Source of the DNA: Rhynchopus euleeides
Lineage: Eukaryota > Euglenozoa > Diplonemea > Diplonemida > Diplonemidae
Assembly: GCA_963210315.1 (NCBI GenBank)
Contig: OY723292.1
Coordinates: forward strand, 1,302,001 to 1,366,000
Length of the DNA: 64,000 nt
Direction: 5' to 3'
This document shows, one piece after another, positions 31,747 through 43,656 of the stretch. Below the pieces are notes generated by a model. The model was not told the origin of the DNA. It made no database searches and saw only the letters and a list, made by a program, of their open reading frames with translations. Position numbers and translations under genes: made by a program. The stretch's first letter is position 1. Each line of letters starts with the position of its first letter.

Positions 31747-32328
31747 ATGGGAGGCACCGCCAGCAGCGAGTGGGATGTTCACTGGGAGAAGGATGACGAG
31801 CGTGCGGACTGCAGCAAGTGCTCGAAGCAGTTTACCGTTGTGAGGAGGCGGCACCACTGCAGGGAGTGCGGTGAGCTGTGCTGCGCAAAGTGCTGCGTGA
31901 TGGTCGAAGCCAGCGGGCAGATGAGTTCTGTGCTTGACTCGCCCCGAACCCACGCGGAGGACGACCGGAAGCAGATCCGTCGGTGCCACCGGTGCCAGAC
32001 CCACATCGCGCAGCAGGCCCGCTCGCGCATCTCGCCGCTGATGCTGCCTCTGTCCGCCACAGCCTCGCCTGCCTCCGATCCATTCGCGCTGAACAGCAGC
32101 TTCGACAGCTGGGCGCAGGCATCCCCCTGCACATCGATGTCCTTCTGCTCCGCCTACCGGCACTCCGAGGCATCGGCTCTGGAGCAGGGCGACGCCGACG
32201 ATGTCCCCGGCAGCCTCCGGTCGACCTTCTTCGAGGAAATCAACGAGATTGTGGCGAGCGCGGCTGCGTCGGCAGGCGATCGGGATCCCGAAGACATTTC
32301 ATCCAGGCACCTTGTGGTTGCCCATTAG
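31747..32328 (+). CDS. Small FYVE-finger protein with myristoylation-type start
   Basis: 193 residues. The start MGGTASS has Gly2 and Ser6 as in N-myristoylation signals. A FYVE-type zinc finger fills residues 13-85: W13xxD, C22-x2-C25, the phosphoinositide-binding basic motif RRRHHCRECG (33-42; C38, C41), C46-x2-C49, and the final pair C80-x2-C83 (RRCHRC). A 30-residue insertion separates the third and fourth pairs, longer than usual. The C-terminal half is Ser/Ala-rich with an acidic helix (FFEEINEIVASAAAS). FYVE domains bind PI3P on endosomes, so the protein probably sits on endosomal membranes, perhaps helped by the lipid anchor. Confidence 0.88.
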   Translation: MGGTASSEWDVHWEKDDERADCSKCSKQFTVVRRRHHCRECGELCCAKCCVMVEASGQMSSVLDSPRTHAEDDRKQIRRCHRCQTHIAQQARSRISPLMLPLSATASPASDPFALNSSFDSWAQASPCTSMSFCSAYRHSEASALEQGDADDVPGSLRSTFFEEINEIVASAAASAGDRDPEDISSRHLVVAH

Positions 32329-32467
32329 GGGGGGGGGGAATGCGTTGTCTGCAATATATGCGGAGGGGGGGGGGGGGGTAATCTGCCCCTGCTCTCTGTG
32401 TGAGATGCGGCAACTGCAAGAAAATAGTGGGGGGGGGGGGAGGGGGGGGGGGGCGCCCTGTTGTGCG
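32329..32467. repeat. Poly(G) tracts downstream of the FYVE gene
   Basis: G-runs of 9 to 14 bases at 32330, 32366, 32430 and 32442 on the + strand; the spacing allows G-quadruplex formation. Confidence 0.6.
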
Positions 32468-33795
32468 TTAACCCTTTAAGTCCCAAGGCTATTTTGGGCC
32501 ATTTTGGCCGATTTTTCTCCTTGGACACCAAGTTGCTTCAATTTTCGTTTTTCTGCCCGACCCTGGCCGTAAATGAACGCGTTTGACTGAAAGATTCCAC
32601 GATGGCCATTTTTTGGCCCTTCGGTAGTAAAACCAGGTCCTGGGTAAGACGTTAAACTGCCTGGGGGGGCCGTCCCCGGACCATGACGGGTGCCTGCACC
32701 AGGAGTCTAGCACGGCCGTGGTCCAGGGCATGACCGAAAACTGCTTGGGTACCGAGGCTCCCCAGACCAGGAAGGGTGGAGACACCTGGAGTCTAAATAG
32801 TCACACCACGTCAGGCCAGACCTTCGCATTGCACTCCGCGAAGACTGCCACACAGCCGCGGGGCAGGTGTGCAGCCTGTGGAAAACCTCGTACAGAAAAG
32901 GGTCGGCGACCGCCCGCCCCCAGTCTGAGAGGCATCAGCCGAATCTCGGTGGAGGCGGGCACAAAACAAAAGGGAGAGTCGTCACTGTGCATATCAGCAC
33001 GGTCCCGCCCTCTGTGCCAGACCAACACACCACCAAAGGAAAAGAGGAAGAGGCGACGTAAGGCAATGCCTCCGTGCGGCCAGGAGAACACGAAATAGCG
33101 ACCCCCTCAACGGGGAATGCTACGAGCACGGCCAAAAATCGTTCAAATCGTTCAAAAAAACGACTCTTTTTTCGCACGGCCAACAAACAGTGAATTTGAG
33201 GGTGAAAAAACGGCATATTTTCGAAACCAAAAATTTTTGGGTGCCGGGGCTCCCCAAAAAGTCATCCGAAGATGGCGTTATTGGAAAGAGCGAGTCAAAT
33301 TGCATCGACGAAAAAAAAAGTTCGGCCAAAAAGACTGAGAATGAAGCCACTGAATGGGCAAGGCGGTTTTTGCCTCTGTTCAGTGCCTATTTTCCCTTTG
33401 AGACCGTGGGAAAACACCCGAAAAGGGGTTATTTCCTCAATCACTCGCAGGAAGTCTGTCTCAGACGGCTGCAAGAGCAACTGTTGTGCTTCGCAGCAGT
33501 GCTGAACCAGAGAGAGTGTTCGCAGAGATGTCGCCATGCGCTCGCTCTACTACCCCGTGATGTCGCCACCGATAGCCAGTGTCCGTCTACCCTCTCCTCG
33601 GAGTTCTCGACCAGATGTCGCCGCAGAGAGGACAGCACCCTTCGTCTCGTATTATTGCAGACTACTCGGTGCTGCAACTGCGCACGGAAGAGAGAAGCGC
33701 CTCGATTATGTTCTCCCCAAGTAGATCAGACACTCTTCTAGTAGAGCTTGGCTCAATCTGGGCACGGCCCAAAGCCGGATAAGATATCACCCATA

Positions 33796-34165
33796 CCTGG
33801 GACCCCCCGTGTATAAGTCCCCCTCCCTTACCCCCGTGTTTAAGTCCCCCCCTGGGGGTCTGGCAGGGGACTAAACACAGGTGGACCTAAACACGGGGGT
33901 GGGCCGGTCTGGAGGGTCATCAAGTGGCCGCGAGGCCACCTGGTGCCCTCCAGGTGCTGTCAGAGTCGAAAAAGGGGGGTGCCAAAAGTCCATCCGGACC
34001 AGAATCACCCCCCTACGACGGAAGCGGAAGAGGTCTTCTTGGTCTCCACCGTGCCACCCCCGTGTTCAAGCCCCCTGCGTTTAGGTCCGCCCCCCGTGTT
34101 TAAGTCACCCCCGGCCGAAAATCGTCTCCAAGGGGGGGGGGGACTTAAACACGGGGGGTCCCAGG
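33796..34165. mobile_element. G/C-rich MITE-C, copy 1
   Basis: About 370 bp flanked by TA on both sides. Terminal inverted repeats start CCTGGGACCCCCCGTGT and carry TTAAGTCCCCC. Related copies lie at 36190 and 48652. The motif CGTGTTTAAGTCC recurs inside in both orientations. No ORF. Inserted into piggyBac-like element 1. Confidence 0.9.
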
Positions 34166-34556
34166 TACATTTGACAGGCGAGGAATTGACAATCAGGCAC
34201 TCCCTTGCCTTCAGTTGACACGTGCACCACATCGGGGTGTATCTGGGCGGGTCTTGATTCCTTGGAAAGGTTCTCGAGTCCCCTTTACCGGATGGCCAGG
34301 GTCGGGCACAAAGACCCCCGGCAAAGTATGCCAGACCTTGTTGGGGTGTGCACAGAAAGCCAAGGGCCCAGAATGCTGTTTTCACCTGAAAACCCAACCT
34401 GGGCCCTGATTCTCAGGGGTGACGGCGGGCAACCGACAGACAGATATCTCGTCGATTTTTGTTGTCTTGAAAAGAACTGTCCAAACCCTTTTCATGGTGC
34501 CCAGGGTTTTCCAAAAAGACAAAAATGCGTGCCAACAAAATGTGAACCGAAAGTGT

Positions 34557-34576
34557 AGGCGCAATATATTGCGCCT
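34557..34576. repeat. 20-bp perfect palindrome at the right end of piggyBac-like element 1
   Basis: AGGCGCAATA followed by its exact complement TATTGCGCCT; directly inside the right terminal repeat. Confidence 0.9.
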
Positions 34577-35089
34577 TGGGACTTAAAGGTTAAAAGCTAA
34601 ATCAAAGAGACAGCGGCCTGCCAAGGTTTCGATCCTGATCGATGATGGTGGGGGCTTTGGGCATATCCATACGCCGCCCGGCATTGAGAGTGCGGGGGGG
34701 CAGGCTTTCCTGGCTGTGTGAAAAGGGTTGTCGGGATCTTCTCCTCCGAGGCCCACAGTTTGCCGGGGGGGGATATACTACTTTCCCTCAGGACTGTGTT
34801 TGGCGGTCTTATCGTGTCATGCCATGCTCCATGCACCCGGGGTCGTCACCCCGCACCCCGCCCCCCCCTTGGGGCCCGGTGCCTGCATCCCTGTCGTAGT
34901 ACTGTGTCTGCTTGGTGGAGCTCACCTGCACCTTCCCTCCCTCATCTCGCATGTGCGCATGGAAGGGCCTTCGCTCTGAGGTGTATAAAATGCGTTTCTT
35001 GGATAGGATTCATACCGGCATGGGTTTGATGCAGGTAGTGGGAGAGATGTGGAGCGAAGGGGGTGTGAGTGGGTGCAGACTGCTCGCCC

Positions 35090-36611
35090 CAGTGGTCGCG
35101 CTAAATATTGGAAAAATCACCCAAAATTTGGAAATCGGGAGCGAAAAAACGTACCTGAAAAAGGGGCTCGTTTTTGGGCGGGGAAACCGCGTTTCGTTGC
35201 ATTTCCGAGCCTCGCCCGGATCGTAGTGGGGTCATTTTGAAAAAATGGGCTTGTTTGAAGACACTCAAATTTTCCGTCCTGGTTGTCTCTACAGCATGTG
35301 ATCAGTAACAACCTGGGCAAGGGGTCAGGCACCTGCTCGGAAAGCAGGGACGGGAGTTCCCCACTCAGCTCAACTGCCAACAACGCCACCAAGTAGGCAA
35401 ACATGTGCCAGCTTGAGTGCATCCCTGATACGGCGAGGGTGTAGCCTGTTCAAGACACTGATGCCAGCACTGGACGTGGGGACCCCACGAAGCATGTTGT
35501 ATGTGAAACCTAGTGCACACGCTATACAGCGGGGTCTGGGGGGCGGAGCCCCCCAGCCGCCGGAGGCCACGGTAGTGAGCATATGTTCCTTGCGCCGTAG
35601 TAGGAGCGCGTGGGAGTTGCGGGCGTACAGATTCTGTGTGAGTTGGATGCGTCCTCCTGAGGCTACTGAGAGTGGCCTGGGTCCCATTCGCTGATGTGAA
35701 CCCAAAGGACTTGGCTACAAGACAGGCACACGCTACTGCCTAGTGGTACAGGGGGGTCTGGGGGGCGGAGCCCCCCAGCCGCCGGAGGCCACGGTAGTGC
35801 ACATCTGTTCCGAGCTGAACTCGGTGTGGATCACTCCGACATCAGGTCGGAGCCCAGTGCTGCGCGGGAAGCAGTCACTCGGTGGGGAAGGCAAAAGGGG
35901 TGCTGAGAGTTTCATGCAAAGCGATGGTTGTGGAAGTTTGGGTAACGGTGAACCTCAGGGCGTGAAGAGCAGCAGCCGTCAAGGCCACCCACCCACCCCC
36001 ACCACCCACCCCCGCCCCGCGGGGCCCATTTTTTTTCTCCCCGTCTCTGCCTTCTTTTGAATATTTGAGATCCGTGCGAAACGCCATGGGGTCACTTTCA
36101 TTTTTTTTGGTGCACTTTTTTCATACTGAATTGGGGTACCAGAACTTTTCGAGTTGTGGACAAATCCCTGTTTGCAAATAAAAAACGTACCTGGGACCCC
36201 CCGTGTATAAGTCCCCCCCCCTTACCCCCGTGTTTAAGTCCCCCCCTGGGGGTCTGGCAGGGGGGGGACTTAAACACAGGGGGACCTAAACACGGGGGTG
36301 GGCTGGTCTGGAGGGTCATCAGGTGGCCCCTAGGCCCTCCAGGTGCTGTCAGAGTCGAAAAGTGGGGTGCCAAAAGTCCATCCGGACCGGAATTACCCCC
36401 CTACGACAGCAGAGGAAGAGGTCTTCTTGGTCTCCACTGTGCCACCCCCGTGTTTAAGCCCCCCCTGTGTTTAGGTCCGCCCCCCCCGTGTTTAAGTCCC
36501 CCCCGGCCGAAAATCGCCTCCAGGGGGGGGACTTAAACACGGGGGGTCCCAGGTACCTCAAAAAATCGCCGAAAATCCCGGGAGTAGGGAGTGAAGTTAG
36601 CGCGACCACTG
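35090..36611. mobile_element. hAT-like non-autonomous element
   Basis: Ends are CAGTGGTCGCGCTAA and its exact reverse complement TTAGCGCGACCACTG. Perfect 8-bp target duplications GCTCGCCC flank it (35082-35089 and 36612-36619). CAGTGG ends and 8-bp duplications are the hallmarks of the hAT superfamily. No transposase ORF is visible, so it needs help in trans. Inside are two direct copies of a 65-bp segment with a GGGGGGCGGAGCCCCCC hairpin (about 35530 and 35750) and MITE-C copy 2. Confidence 0.85.
36190..36553. mobile_element. G/C-rich MITE-C, copy 2
   Basis: 364 bp, TA-flanked, same CCTGGGACCCCCCGTGT inverted ends. Closest to copy 3. Inserted inside the hAT-like element, so younger than it. 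Confidence 0.9.
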
Positions 36612-36619
36612 GCTCGCCC

Positions 36620-39600
36620 ACGTGGTTTTATCTTTTTTTTTTGAAAAGAAGAAGGGAGAAGAATGATGAAGAAGAAGCATAAAAAAATTGCCCCGCGGCT
36701 ATATTGAAACAAACTTTCAACAACACCCCCCCCCCCCCCGAATAACCCAGGCAGCATAAAAAATACTAAAAGGTACCTCCCGGGCACCATTTGGGCAAGG
36801 TGGGCGTCGGTCCCAATAAGAAGAAGAAGAGCCACGCCCGTCAGAGAGAAGGCCCATATGGTGCTCGTTCTGGTCATGCTTGCGACATGTTGCCAAAGAA
36901 AATTGAAGAAAACAATCAAAAAAAATTAAAATTCACCCAAACTGTGTTCCGTGAGATTCGTGCTTTAGTGATTCGTGATTCTGCTGTTCTGTTCTGTGTC
37001 CGCCGTTCGGAGTGGAGTTTATACTGTGTGTGTTCCTAAGATAAACCACCTTATGTTCATAGCCATAAAGTTTCGCCACACGCGCGTTATTGCCCCCCAC
37101 CACCCCACCCCCCTGGGATTTCCGAAAAGTTCTCGGAGCCCAGGAAACCTTCCTTTGCTTGTGGTCACATCGACTCTACTTGCCAAGGCCCCCACCACCA
37201 CCACCACCACCACCACCACCCCGCCCCCCCCCCCCTCCCGTAGTTTACTTGTAAATGCCACACTCCATGTGCGAATCCGGGTGGTTGTTTTGATGTAATA
37301 TTTCGGAAGATTTCCGGTAAAAACTAAGATGCATACTTCTACTGCTGTGTTTATTCATTGTCCTCCTCGGTTCAGGGATCTTGTTGTGTGCGCTTCTGGC
37401 TCACAACACCGTCCCTTCTGATTGGATATAGCCCTTATTGCATCGATTTGACTTTTATTTATGCGAAATAGCCTATTTTGTGTTTTGTTTGCGGGCCACC
37501 CCGGCTGTCGAACCCTGCTGTTAGGCGGAGCCCTTGTCACGCAAGCCACCTCCTAATACCAGGCAGGCCGGAACACCCTACCCGCCAGCGTGTGCGTCTA
37601 TACTTTCATTTGATAAAATCAAACGCCCCAACATCACACAACACACGACGGAGCTTCCAGCCCTTTGGCGGCAGCATGGAAGATCTGCGCCCTTCAGAAA
37701 TGAAATGAAAAATCTATTCCAAAAAAACCGAAACGTGGGGTGCGTCGTGTGGGGGGGAGGGGGGGGTTTTTTTCGGCACAGCAACCTTTTGGTCGACCTG
37801 GCATGCCATGAGGTTGTCGCAGATTGTGGTGGGGGTGGGTGGGGGGGGGGGTGGTGAAGATTGTCACAACAAACGGCAGAAAGGACCTCCAGCAACAACA
37901 ACCCGTTGTGTCTGGATTGCCTCGGGAGTGACCCTCACCACCACCACCCAGCCGCCCTCCTCCACCCCAGCGCGTGCCTCCACCGCCACCACCACCCGCT
38001 CTCGCCTCCACCACTGCACCCCCCCTGAACGAATTCAAAAAAAAAGACAACCCGCAGGAGCGTGGGTTTGTTGCGTGATGCGCATGGCAGGCCATGGTTC
38101 CGAGACACACATTCAGTGGGGGTGGGGGGGGGTTGGGTCATAACGATCGAAGGAGGCAGGGAGGTCAAGCCTCCTCTCCCCCCCCTCCCTCACGCCAGAA
38201 CAGAAATCAGGTTGCCACGCTGGGTGTTGTTGCGCAGCGGGTGGGCGGACCCATCTTGGAATATCCCCCCTCCCCCCATTCTCAACATTGCAAGAAGGTG
38301 CTGAGAGACATACTTTTCCATTCACTCTCGACGATCAAACCCCCCCCCATTCTCTTTTGCTGACCCCCGAAGAAGCAGGGAGGACGGGTGGGGTTGTGTG
38401 CGGAGTGGATTTGAGCTGTGGTATCAGAGAAGCAGAGGAGAGGCCATTCTCACCCAGAAGTCTGGCTCGGTGCGGCCTAACGGGGAGGGGGTCTTCACTC
38501 TGTGTCAAAACTGTGTGTCGGTTTGCCCCCTCTTCTGTGAGGCGCACTCACGTGTTTCTGCACTTCTGAGCGGGGGCCCCTCCAAAACACACGAAGTGTG
38601 AGTGCAGGCATTACAGTCAAAAGGGGGCCTTCGGCCTTCACTCTGTGTCAAAACTGTGTGTCGGTTTGCCCTCTTTTGTGAGGCACACTCACGTTTTCCT
38701 GCACTTCTGAACAACGGGCCCCTCCAATCACTGAACAGAATTGGGTGGGAGTGGGCAATGGGAGGCAGCCTCAGAGTATCGCTCAGCGCTGTCAACACGA
38801 GGCAAAAAATGGATTTTGTTACCCAAAAAAGGAATAAGCGTGTGCGTGTGTGTTTATTGTGTGCGCGTTTTGCCGCCTTGATAGCAAAAAAAAAACAACG
38901 GGGTGCGTGAATTGAAGAAAATGAAAATCAATAAAATACAGCCCCCCCCTCATCCCCCCCCCCCCACAGGCAGGAGAGTGTGAAGGAGAGGTGGCATTTC
39001 TTCCTGCTGAAACTGACTCATTCCACCCCACCTCACCCCCCCCCCCCCCCCGACCTTCCCATTCCCTTCTCTCGCCTCTCCTCTCCCTCCCCCCCTCCTC
39101 CCACCACAACTCTCCCACCACCCCCCACCCCCCACCTCACCCGAGGGCTGCAACTCGAGTCTTAGGAGATTAGAAACCCCCACCCCCTACCATCGGATCC
39201 GCTTCCCACATCCCCACCCGATGACGCCACCCATCCCCTCCCCTCCCTCCACGTCTCCCCCCCCCCCCCCCCCACGCCATTCCATCCCTTCTCTCTCCTC
39301 TCCCCCTTTGCCCGTTCCCCAAATAGCTAGCGTAGCCCGTGCCTCGGTCTCGGAGGTGCAGGGAGAAGAAGATCCCGGAAGGCCAGACCCGCCGCCCGGC
39401 CCCAACCCCCCCCCCCCCCTCGGCTGCCCCCTCCTCCGGGTTTGTTGGGTGGTTCTCTCCCCTTGATCACGGTCAAAAAAAATACGCCCTCCCCCCCCCC
39501 CCCCGTTCAAAATAAAAAGTGTTGCCCCCCCCCCCTCCCCCCACCCTCAGGGAAGCAGCGCCCCTGCCATGCATAGCTGATTTCTCGTAAACCCCTTTTT

Positions 39601-39932
39601 TGAAATGGAGCGCTCCCCCCCCCCCCTTTTCAAAAAAGCAAACAGATTTTCTTACCTATCACCCCCCCTCCCCCCTGCCCCCCCCAACCACCCCCCGGCC
39701 CCCCCCCCCCAGTTGGTTGATGGCGGCAGCCGGCAGCGTCAGGGCATCCGACTCTCTCAGAAGCTCTCCCCCCTGCTGCGCCTCCGTTGAGTTGTTTTTT
39801 TCCCCGATTTTTTTGACCGGCACACCCGCTCCTGCCAGTCCCCCCCCCCCCCCCTCTCTCTCTCTCTCTCTTCTGGCCTCAGGCCCTATTCACTCACCCC
39901 AGTCCCGACCCCCCCCCCCCTTTTAACGCATA
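36620..39932. other. Repeat-rich stretch without a supported gene
   Basis: Contains a CCA repeat (37190-37220), long poly(C) and poly(G) runs, two tandem copies of a 95-bp repeat (38494 and 38637), and a C-dominated segment at 38940-39920. No ORF with a domain. Confidence 0.5.
38494..38731. repeat. Two tandem copies of repeat R3
   Basis: Copies 38494-38588 and 38637-38731 both begin TTCACTCTGTGTCAAAACTG, 143 bp apart. A diverged third copy is at 52739-52835. Confidence 0.75.
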
Positions 39933-40384
39933 ACACGGTGGGATCTTGTAAATTTTACATGTATAACTACAAGTATATACATGTATTATACATGTATAAT
40001 ACTTGCATGTCAACTATTATACATGTATAATACATGTATATGCCTGAAATATACATGTAAAATACATGTATATCAAGTAAAAATACAAGTATAATTGGTG
40101 CCCCTGATTTACCCCTTTTTCACTACGCACAAACTACGCAATCTGGGGGGGGGGGTCTCGCTTTTTGGTCCCCCCCCAGTTTTTTTTGGTCCCCCTTTCT
40201 GTGTGGCTACTGAGACAGGACTGGAGGCACTGCGCTGACCGAGCAAAAAATTATTGCCAGAACTCACTATACACCGTACGAAAGAACGCACGACATGTGG
40301 GGCGGGACTCCAGAAACACCTGGGCAAGGTTGCCCCATGCCCAGAAACACCTGAGAAGGAAGTGAGTTCCAGGAGCCGCGTAGA

Positions 40385-41003
40385 ACACCCTCGAGATTGT
40401 GAATGATGATACGATCACAGCCTTCAGGGCGCTGCGAGGTGCCACCCTGAAGGTGGCCCTTGACATCAAGGAGAGCGTCGGCCGAGGGGTCGACGAAAAG
40501 CTGAAGAAGGCGCTACTGGCACTGGATCCCGCGGGGTATACGGAGGTCACCGCCACACAGGCAACCTCCGCTGACAACGTCCAGGAGACGTTATCCGAGG
40601 GGATCACAACGGCACTAGAGATCTGTGTCACGGGATCCAGGCGCCCACTCTCCCTCGACGGTCTGGGGATTGTTGTTGGGTATGGTGTCGTTTCCTGCAG
40701 CTGCAAAAAAGCGTAGCAACTGTGCTTCCTTCTTCCTTAATGATGCGTTGACGCTTCCACCCGGAGGAGCTGAAGCAGGCACCGCTTAATGATGCGTTGA
40801 TGCTTCCACCCGACGAGCTGAAGCAGGCACCGCGCCAAAGGGCACCCCCAAAGAGACCTGCAAAGACTGCGTCGAAACCCGCACCGAAGGCTGCCAGCGC
40901 TGCAGCACCTGAAGAACCTGCAGCACCTGCAGCACCTGAAGCGCCTGCACCCTCACTGACCCCGGAACAGCAAGAACTCCTTGAGTTTGGGGTCCCGGCA
41001 TAG
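40385..41003 (+). other. Possible coding remnant in the core of the CATGTA element
   Basis: Two open segments. The first (to 40716, no ATG) reads as a soluble helical protein: FRALRGATLKVALDIKESVG, then LKKALLALDPAGY and VQETLSEGITTALEI. The second (40800-41003) is Lys/Pro/Ala-rich (PAKTASKPAPKAASAAAPEE), like a histone-H1-type tail. Between them a segment with TGATGCGTTGACGCTTCCACC is duplicated and derives from dispersed repeat R2. Codon-like composition suggests former coding; function unknown. Confidence 0.35.
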
Positions 41004-41141
41004 AGACAGAGAATGGCTGAGTAAATCAAAAAATGAGACCCCCCCCCCCTTTTCACTACGCACAAACTACGCAATATGGGGTCGTCAGGGGCACCAATAA
41101 TACTTGCATGTCAACTATTATACATGTATTTTTACTTGATA

Positions 41142-41794
41142 CAGTGCCGCAGAAAAGTTTCGAACGAACAAAAGTTTTAAAATTCTCCGTTCGAAAGTTT
41201 TTTCGTCTCAAAACTTCTGTTTTGTTTTAAAAGTTATTTTCCTGCATCATGGGAGTTTCCTAGAGGTGTGTGGGATGATGTGCCACATGTGCAACACTCC
41301 AGCGCTGTGAACAGGCAGTCTTTGGGTCAGGCGGGTGTCAGCATCCTTCAACCTCACTCAGGTTACTCCTATCTGTCCCCTATCGCCAGGTTTGCTGCGA
41401 GTTGCCCAAAGCGGATGAGTTTGCGGATCGCAGGCCAGAGAGGCCAGAAGAGGAATGTCCAACCTCAACAGGGTCGGTATCCCCAGTCGAGTGGTTTCCG
41501 CAACCGAGCGGTCCATCCCTCCAAACCACTCGACATGGGGGCCTTTTCGGGTCCACTGGATGCTGACATCGCAAATAGAATGACCTCGACCTGTCCAGTC
41601 CTGTCAAGAAGTATTTTTAGTATCTCTCTTGTCAAAAAATCTTTGTCCGAAAACACTTCGGAGAAAGATCCTTGACTTTGAAACAAAGTATTGAACAAAA
41701 GAATGTTTTAAATTTTTTCGCGAACCGCGATTTTCGTCTTAAAACTTAAAATTATCTTAAAAGTTATCGTGTTCGAAACTTTTCTGTGGCACTG
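41142..41794. mobile_element. Tc1-type MITE-A, copy 1
   Basis: 653 bp between TA dinucleotides. Terminal inverted repeats begin CAGTGCCGCAGAAAAGT and continue TTCGAAC (right side: GTTCGAAACTTTTCTGTGGC). TA target plus CAGTG ends fit Tc1/mariner. An open frame inside (41268-41675) is not recognisable as a transposase. Confidence 0.9.
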
Positions 41795-42033
41795 TATACA
41801 TGTATTTTACATGTATATTTCAGGCATTTACATGTATTTTACATGTATAATACTTGTCGTGCAAGTATTATACATGTAAAATACTTGCATGACAAGTAAA
41901 ATACTTGCATGCAAGTAAAATACATGTATTTTACTTACATGCAAGTATTTTACTTGTCATGCAAGTATTTTACATGTATAATACTTGCATGACAAGTATT
42001 ATACATGTAAAATACATGTAAATGCCTGAAATA
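41795..42033. repeat. CATGTA / GCAAGTA palindromic array
   Basis: About 240 bp made of ATACATGTA, AATACTTGCATG and their complements, forming nested palindromes. GGCATTTACATGTA near the start is mirrored by TACATGTAAATGCC at the end. Confidence 0.9.
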
Positions 42034-42689
42034 CAGTGCCGCAGAAAAGTTTCGAACGAACAAAAGTTTTAAAATTCTCCGTACGAAAGTTTTTTCGTCT
42101 CAAAACTTATGTTTTGTTTTAAAAGTTATCTATCCTGCATCATGGGAGTTTCCTAGAGGTGTGTGGGATGATGTGCCACATGTGCAACACTCCAGCGCTG
42201 TGAACAGGCAGTCTTTGGGTCAGGCGGGTGTCAGCATCCTTCAACCTCACTCAGGTTACTCCTATCTGTCCCCTATTGCCAGGTTTGCTGCGAGTTGCCA
42301 AAAGCGGATGAGTTTGCGGATCGCAGGCAGAGAGGCCAGAAGAGGAATGTCCAACCTCAACAGGGTCGCTATCCCCAGTCGAGTGGTTTCCGCAACCGAG
42401 CGGTCCATCCCTCCAAACCACACGACATGGGGGCCTTTTCGGGTCCACTGGATGCTGCTGACATCGCAAATAGAATGACCTCGACCTGTCCAGTCCTGTC
42501 AAGAAGTATTTTTAGTATCTCTCTTGTCAAGAAATCTTTGTCCGAAAACACTTCGGAGAAAGATCCTTGACTTTGAAACAAAGTATTGAACAAAAGAATG
42601 TTTTAAAATTTTTCGCGAAGCGCGATTTTTGTCTTAAAACTTAAAATTATCTTAAAATTTATCGTGTTCGAAACTTTTCTGTGGCACTG
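42034..42689. mobile_element. Tc1-type MITE-A, copy 2
   Basis: 656 bp, TA-flanked, near-identical to copy 1 with a few substitutions and small indels (for example an extra GCT in GATGCTGCTGAC). Confidence 0.9.
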
Positions 42690-42710
42690 TATACATGTAA
42701 AATACATGTA

Positions 42711-43496
42711 CCGTAAACGGAAATATTGTGGACCGTAATAAAGGTGAACCGTACTATAGGTGGACCGTAAAAAAGATGGAACAAATGGGATTTTTCCGGA
42801 ACTTGGAACATTTTTACGGTCCACCTATTTTACGGTTGGGATCGTGGACTTGGCGGTTTTTTTACGAGTTCCTTCGCGACTTCGTCGCGAAGGAACCAAG
42901 GAAATCGTACGACTGGGCCTCAGCACAGAGTGTGCGCTCACCATCGTCCGGGAACTGTTCTCCCACAGTTACTGCAGGGTGTACTACACTAAAGGAGTAC
43001 GATTTCCCTTAATTTTCCGGGCACTGATTCACGAATTTACATCTGGAGGGAGCCCGGTGGTCTCAGCTTCTGTCTGCGCGCCCTGCCGTACTGTGGCTGC
43101 TTTTGTGGGCTCGTGCAGCAGGTTCTACTTTTACTTCTACCGGAATGCTCCTTGCATGGTACTACACTTCTCGAGGTGTGGTGGTGGGTGAGTCTCGAGG
43201 TGAGTGGTGGTGATCGTGCCTTTTCCACACGCAGGGAGGACTTGCTTCTCTTGCTGGTGTTGGTTGCGGTGGTGGAGGGAGGGTCCAAAGCTGGGAGGTC
43301 GGGAGGCCTACGTGTGGGTGTCTGCGGCGTGGAGGCCGCAGTCCGCGCCCCGCAACCCACCAGCCCGCGGGCGAAAAACGCATTGTCTTTTCCATATTCA
43401 GTCCCAATAAATGGTGGACCGTAAAAAAGATGGAACGTTTGGCCTTTTTTTGGGAACTTGGAACATTTTTACGGTCCACCCTTTTTCCGTTTACGG
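42711..43496. mobile_element. TA-flanked MITE-B with internal hairpins
   Basis: 786 bp; inverted ends CCGTAAACGGAAA / TTTCCGTTTACGG between TA dinucleotides. Near each end is a hairpin built from GGTGGACCGTAAAAA and TTTTTACGGTCCACC. Dispersed repeat R1 copy b lies inside. No ORF with a domain. Confidence 0.85.
42862..43010. repeat. Dispersed repeat R1, copy b
   Basis: Carries GGAAATCGTACGACT and GGAGTACGATTTCC in inverted positions and GGAACTGTTCTCCCACAGTT between. It starts with a 13-bp hairpin (GTTCCTTCGCGAC, loop TTC). Confidence 0.8.
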
Positions 43497-43656
43497 TATA
43501 TCAAGTAAAAATACATGTATAATAGTTGACATGCAAGTATTATACATGTATTTTTACTTGATATACATGTATTTTACATGTATATTTCAGGCATATACAT
43601 GTATTATACATGTATAATAGTTGACATGCAAGTATTATACATGTATAATACATGTA

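Larger units (their letters stand above)
32472..34589. mobile_element. piggyBac-like element 1 (TTAA target site)
   Basis: Left end TTAA|CCCTTTAAGTCCCAAGG; right end CCTTGGGACTTAAAGG|TTAA. Both TTAA copies are intact (32468-32471, 34590-34593). The inverted repeats differ by one C. A perfect 20-bp palindrome (34557-34576) touches the right repeat. Around 32870-33030, in two frames, there are Cys-rich fragments (RCAACGKPRTEKG; HCAYQHGPALC) that recall the C-terminal cysteine-rich domain of piggyBac transposases, but the gene is broken and I hold that match weakly. A MITE (33796-34165) is inserted. Confidence 0.7.

Noticed and set aside
33190..33741. 183-residue Cys-containing frame in piggyBac-like element 1
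   Set aside because: Cys pattern is suggestive but no domain is clear; the start is in A-rich element DNA.
41268..41675. 135-residue frame in MITE-A as a transposase
   Set aside because: No helix-turn-helix or DDE motif in any frame; the frame is broken in the other copies.
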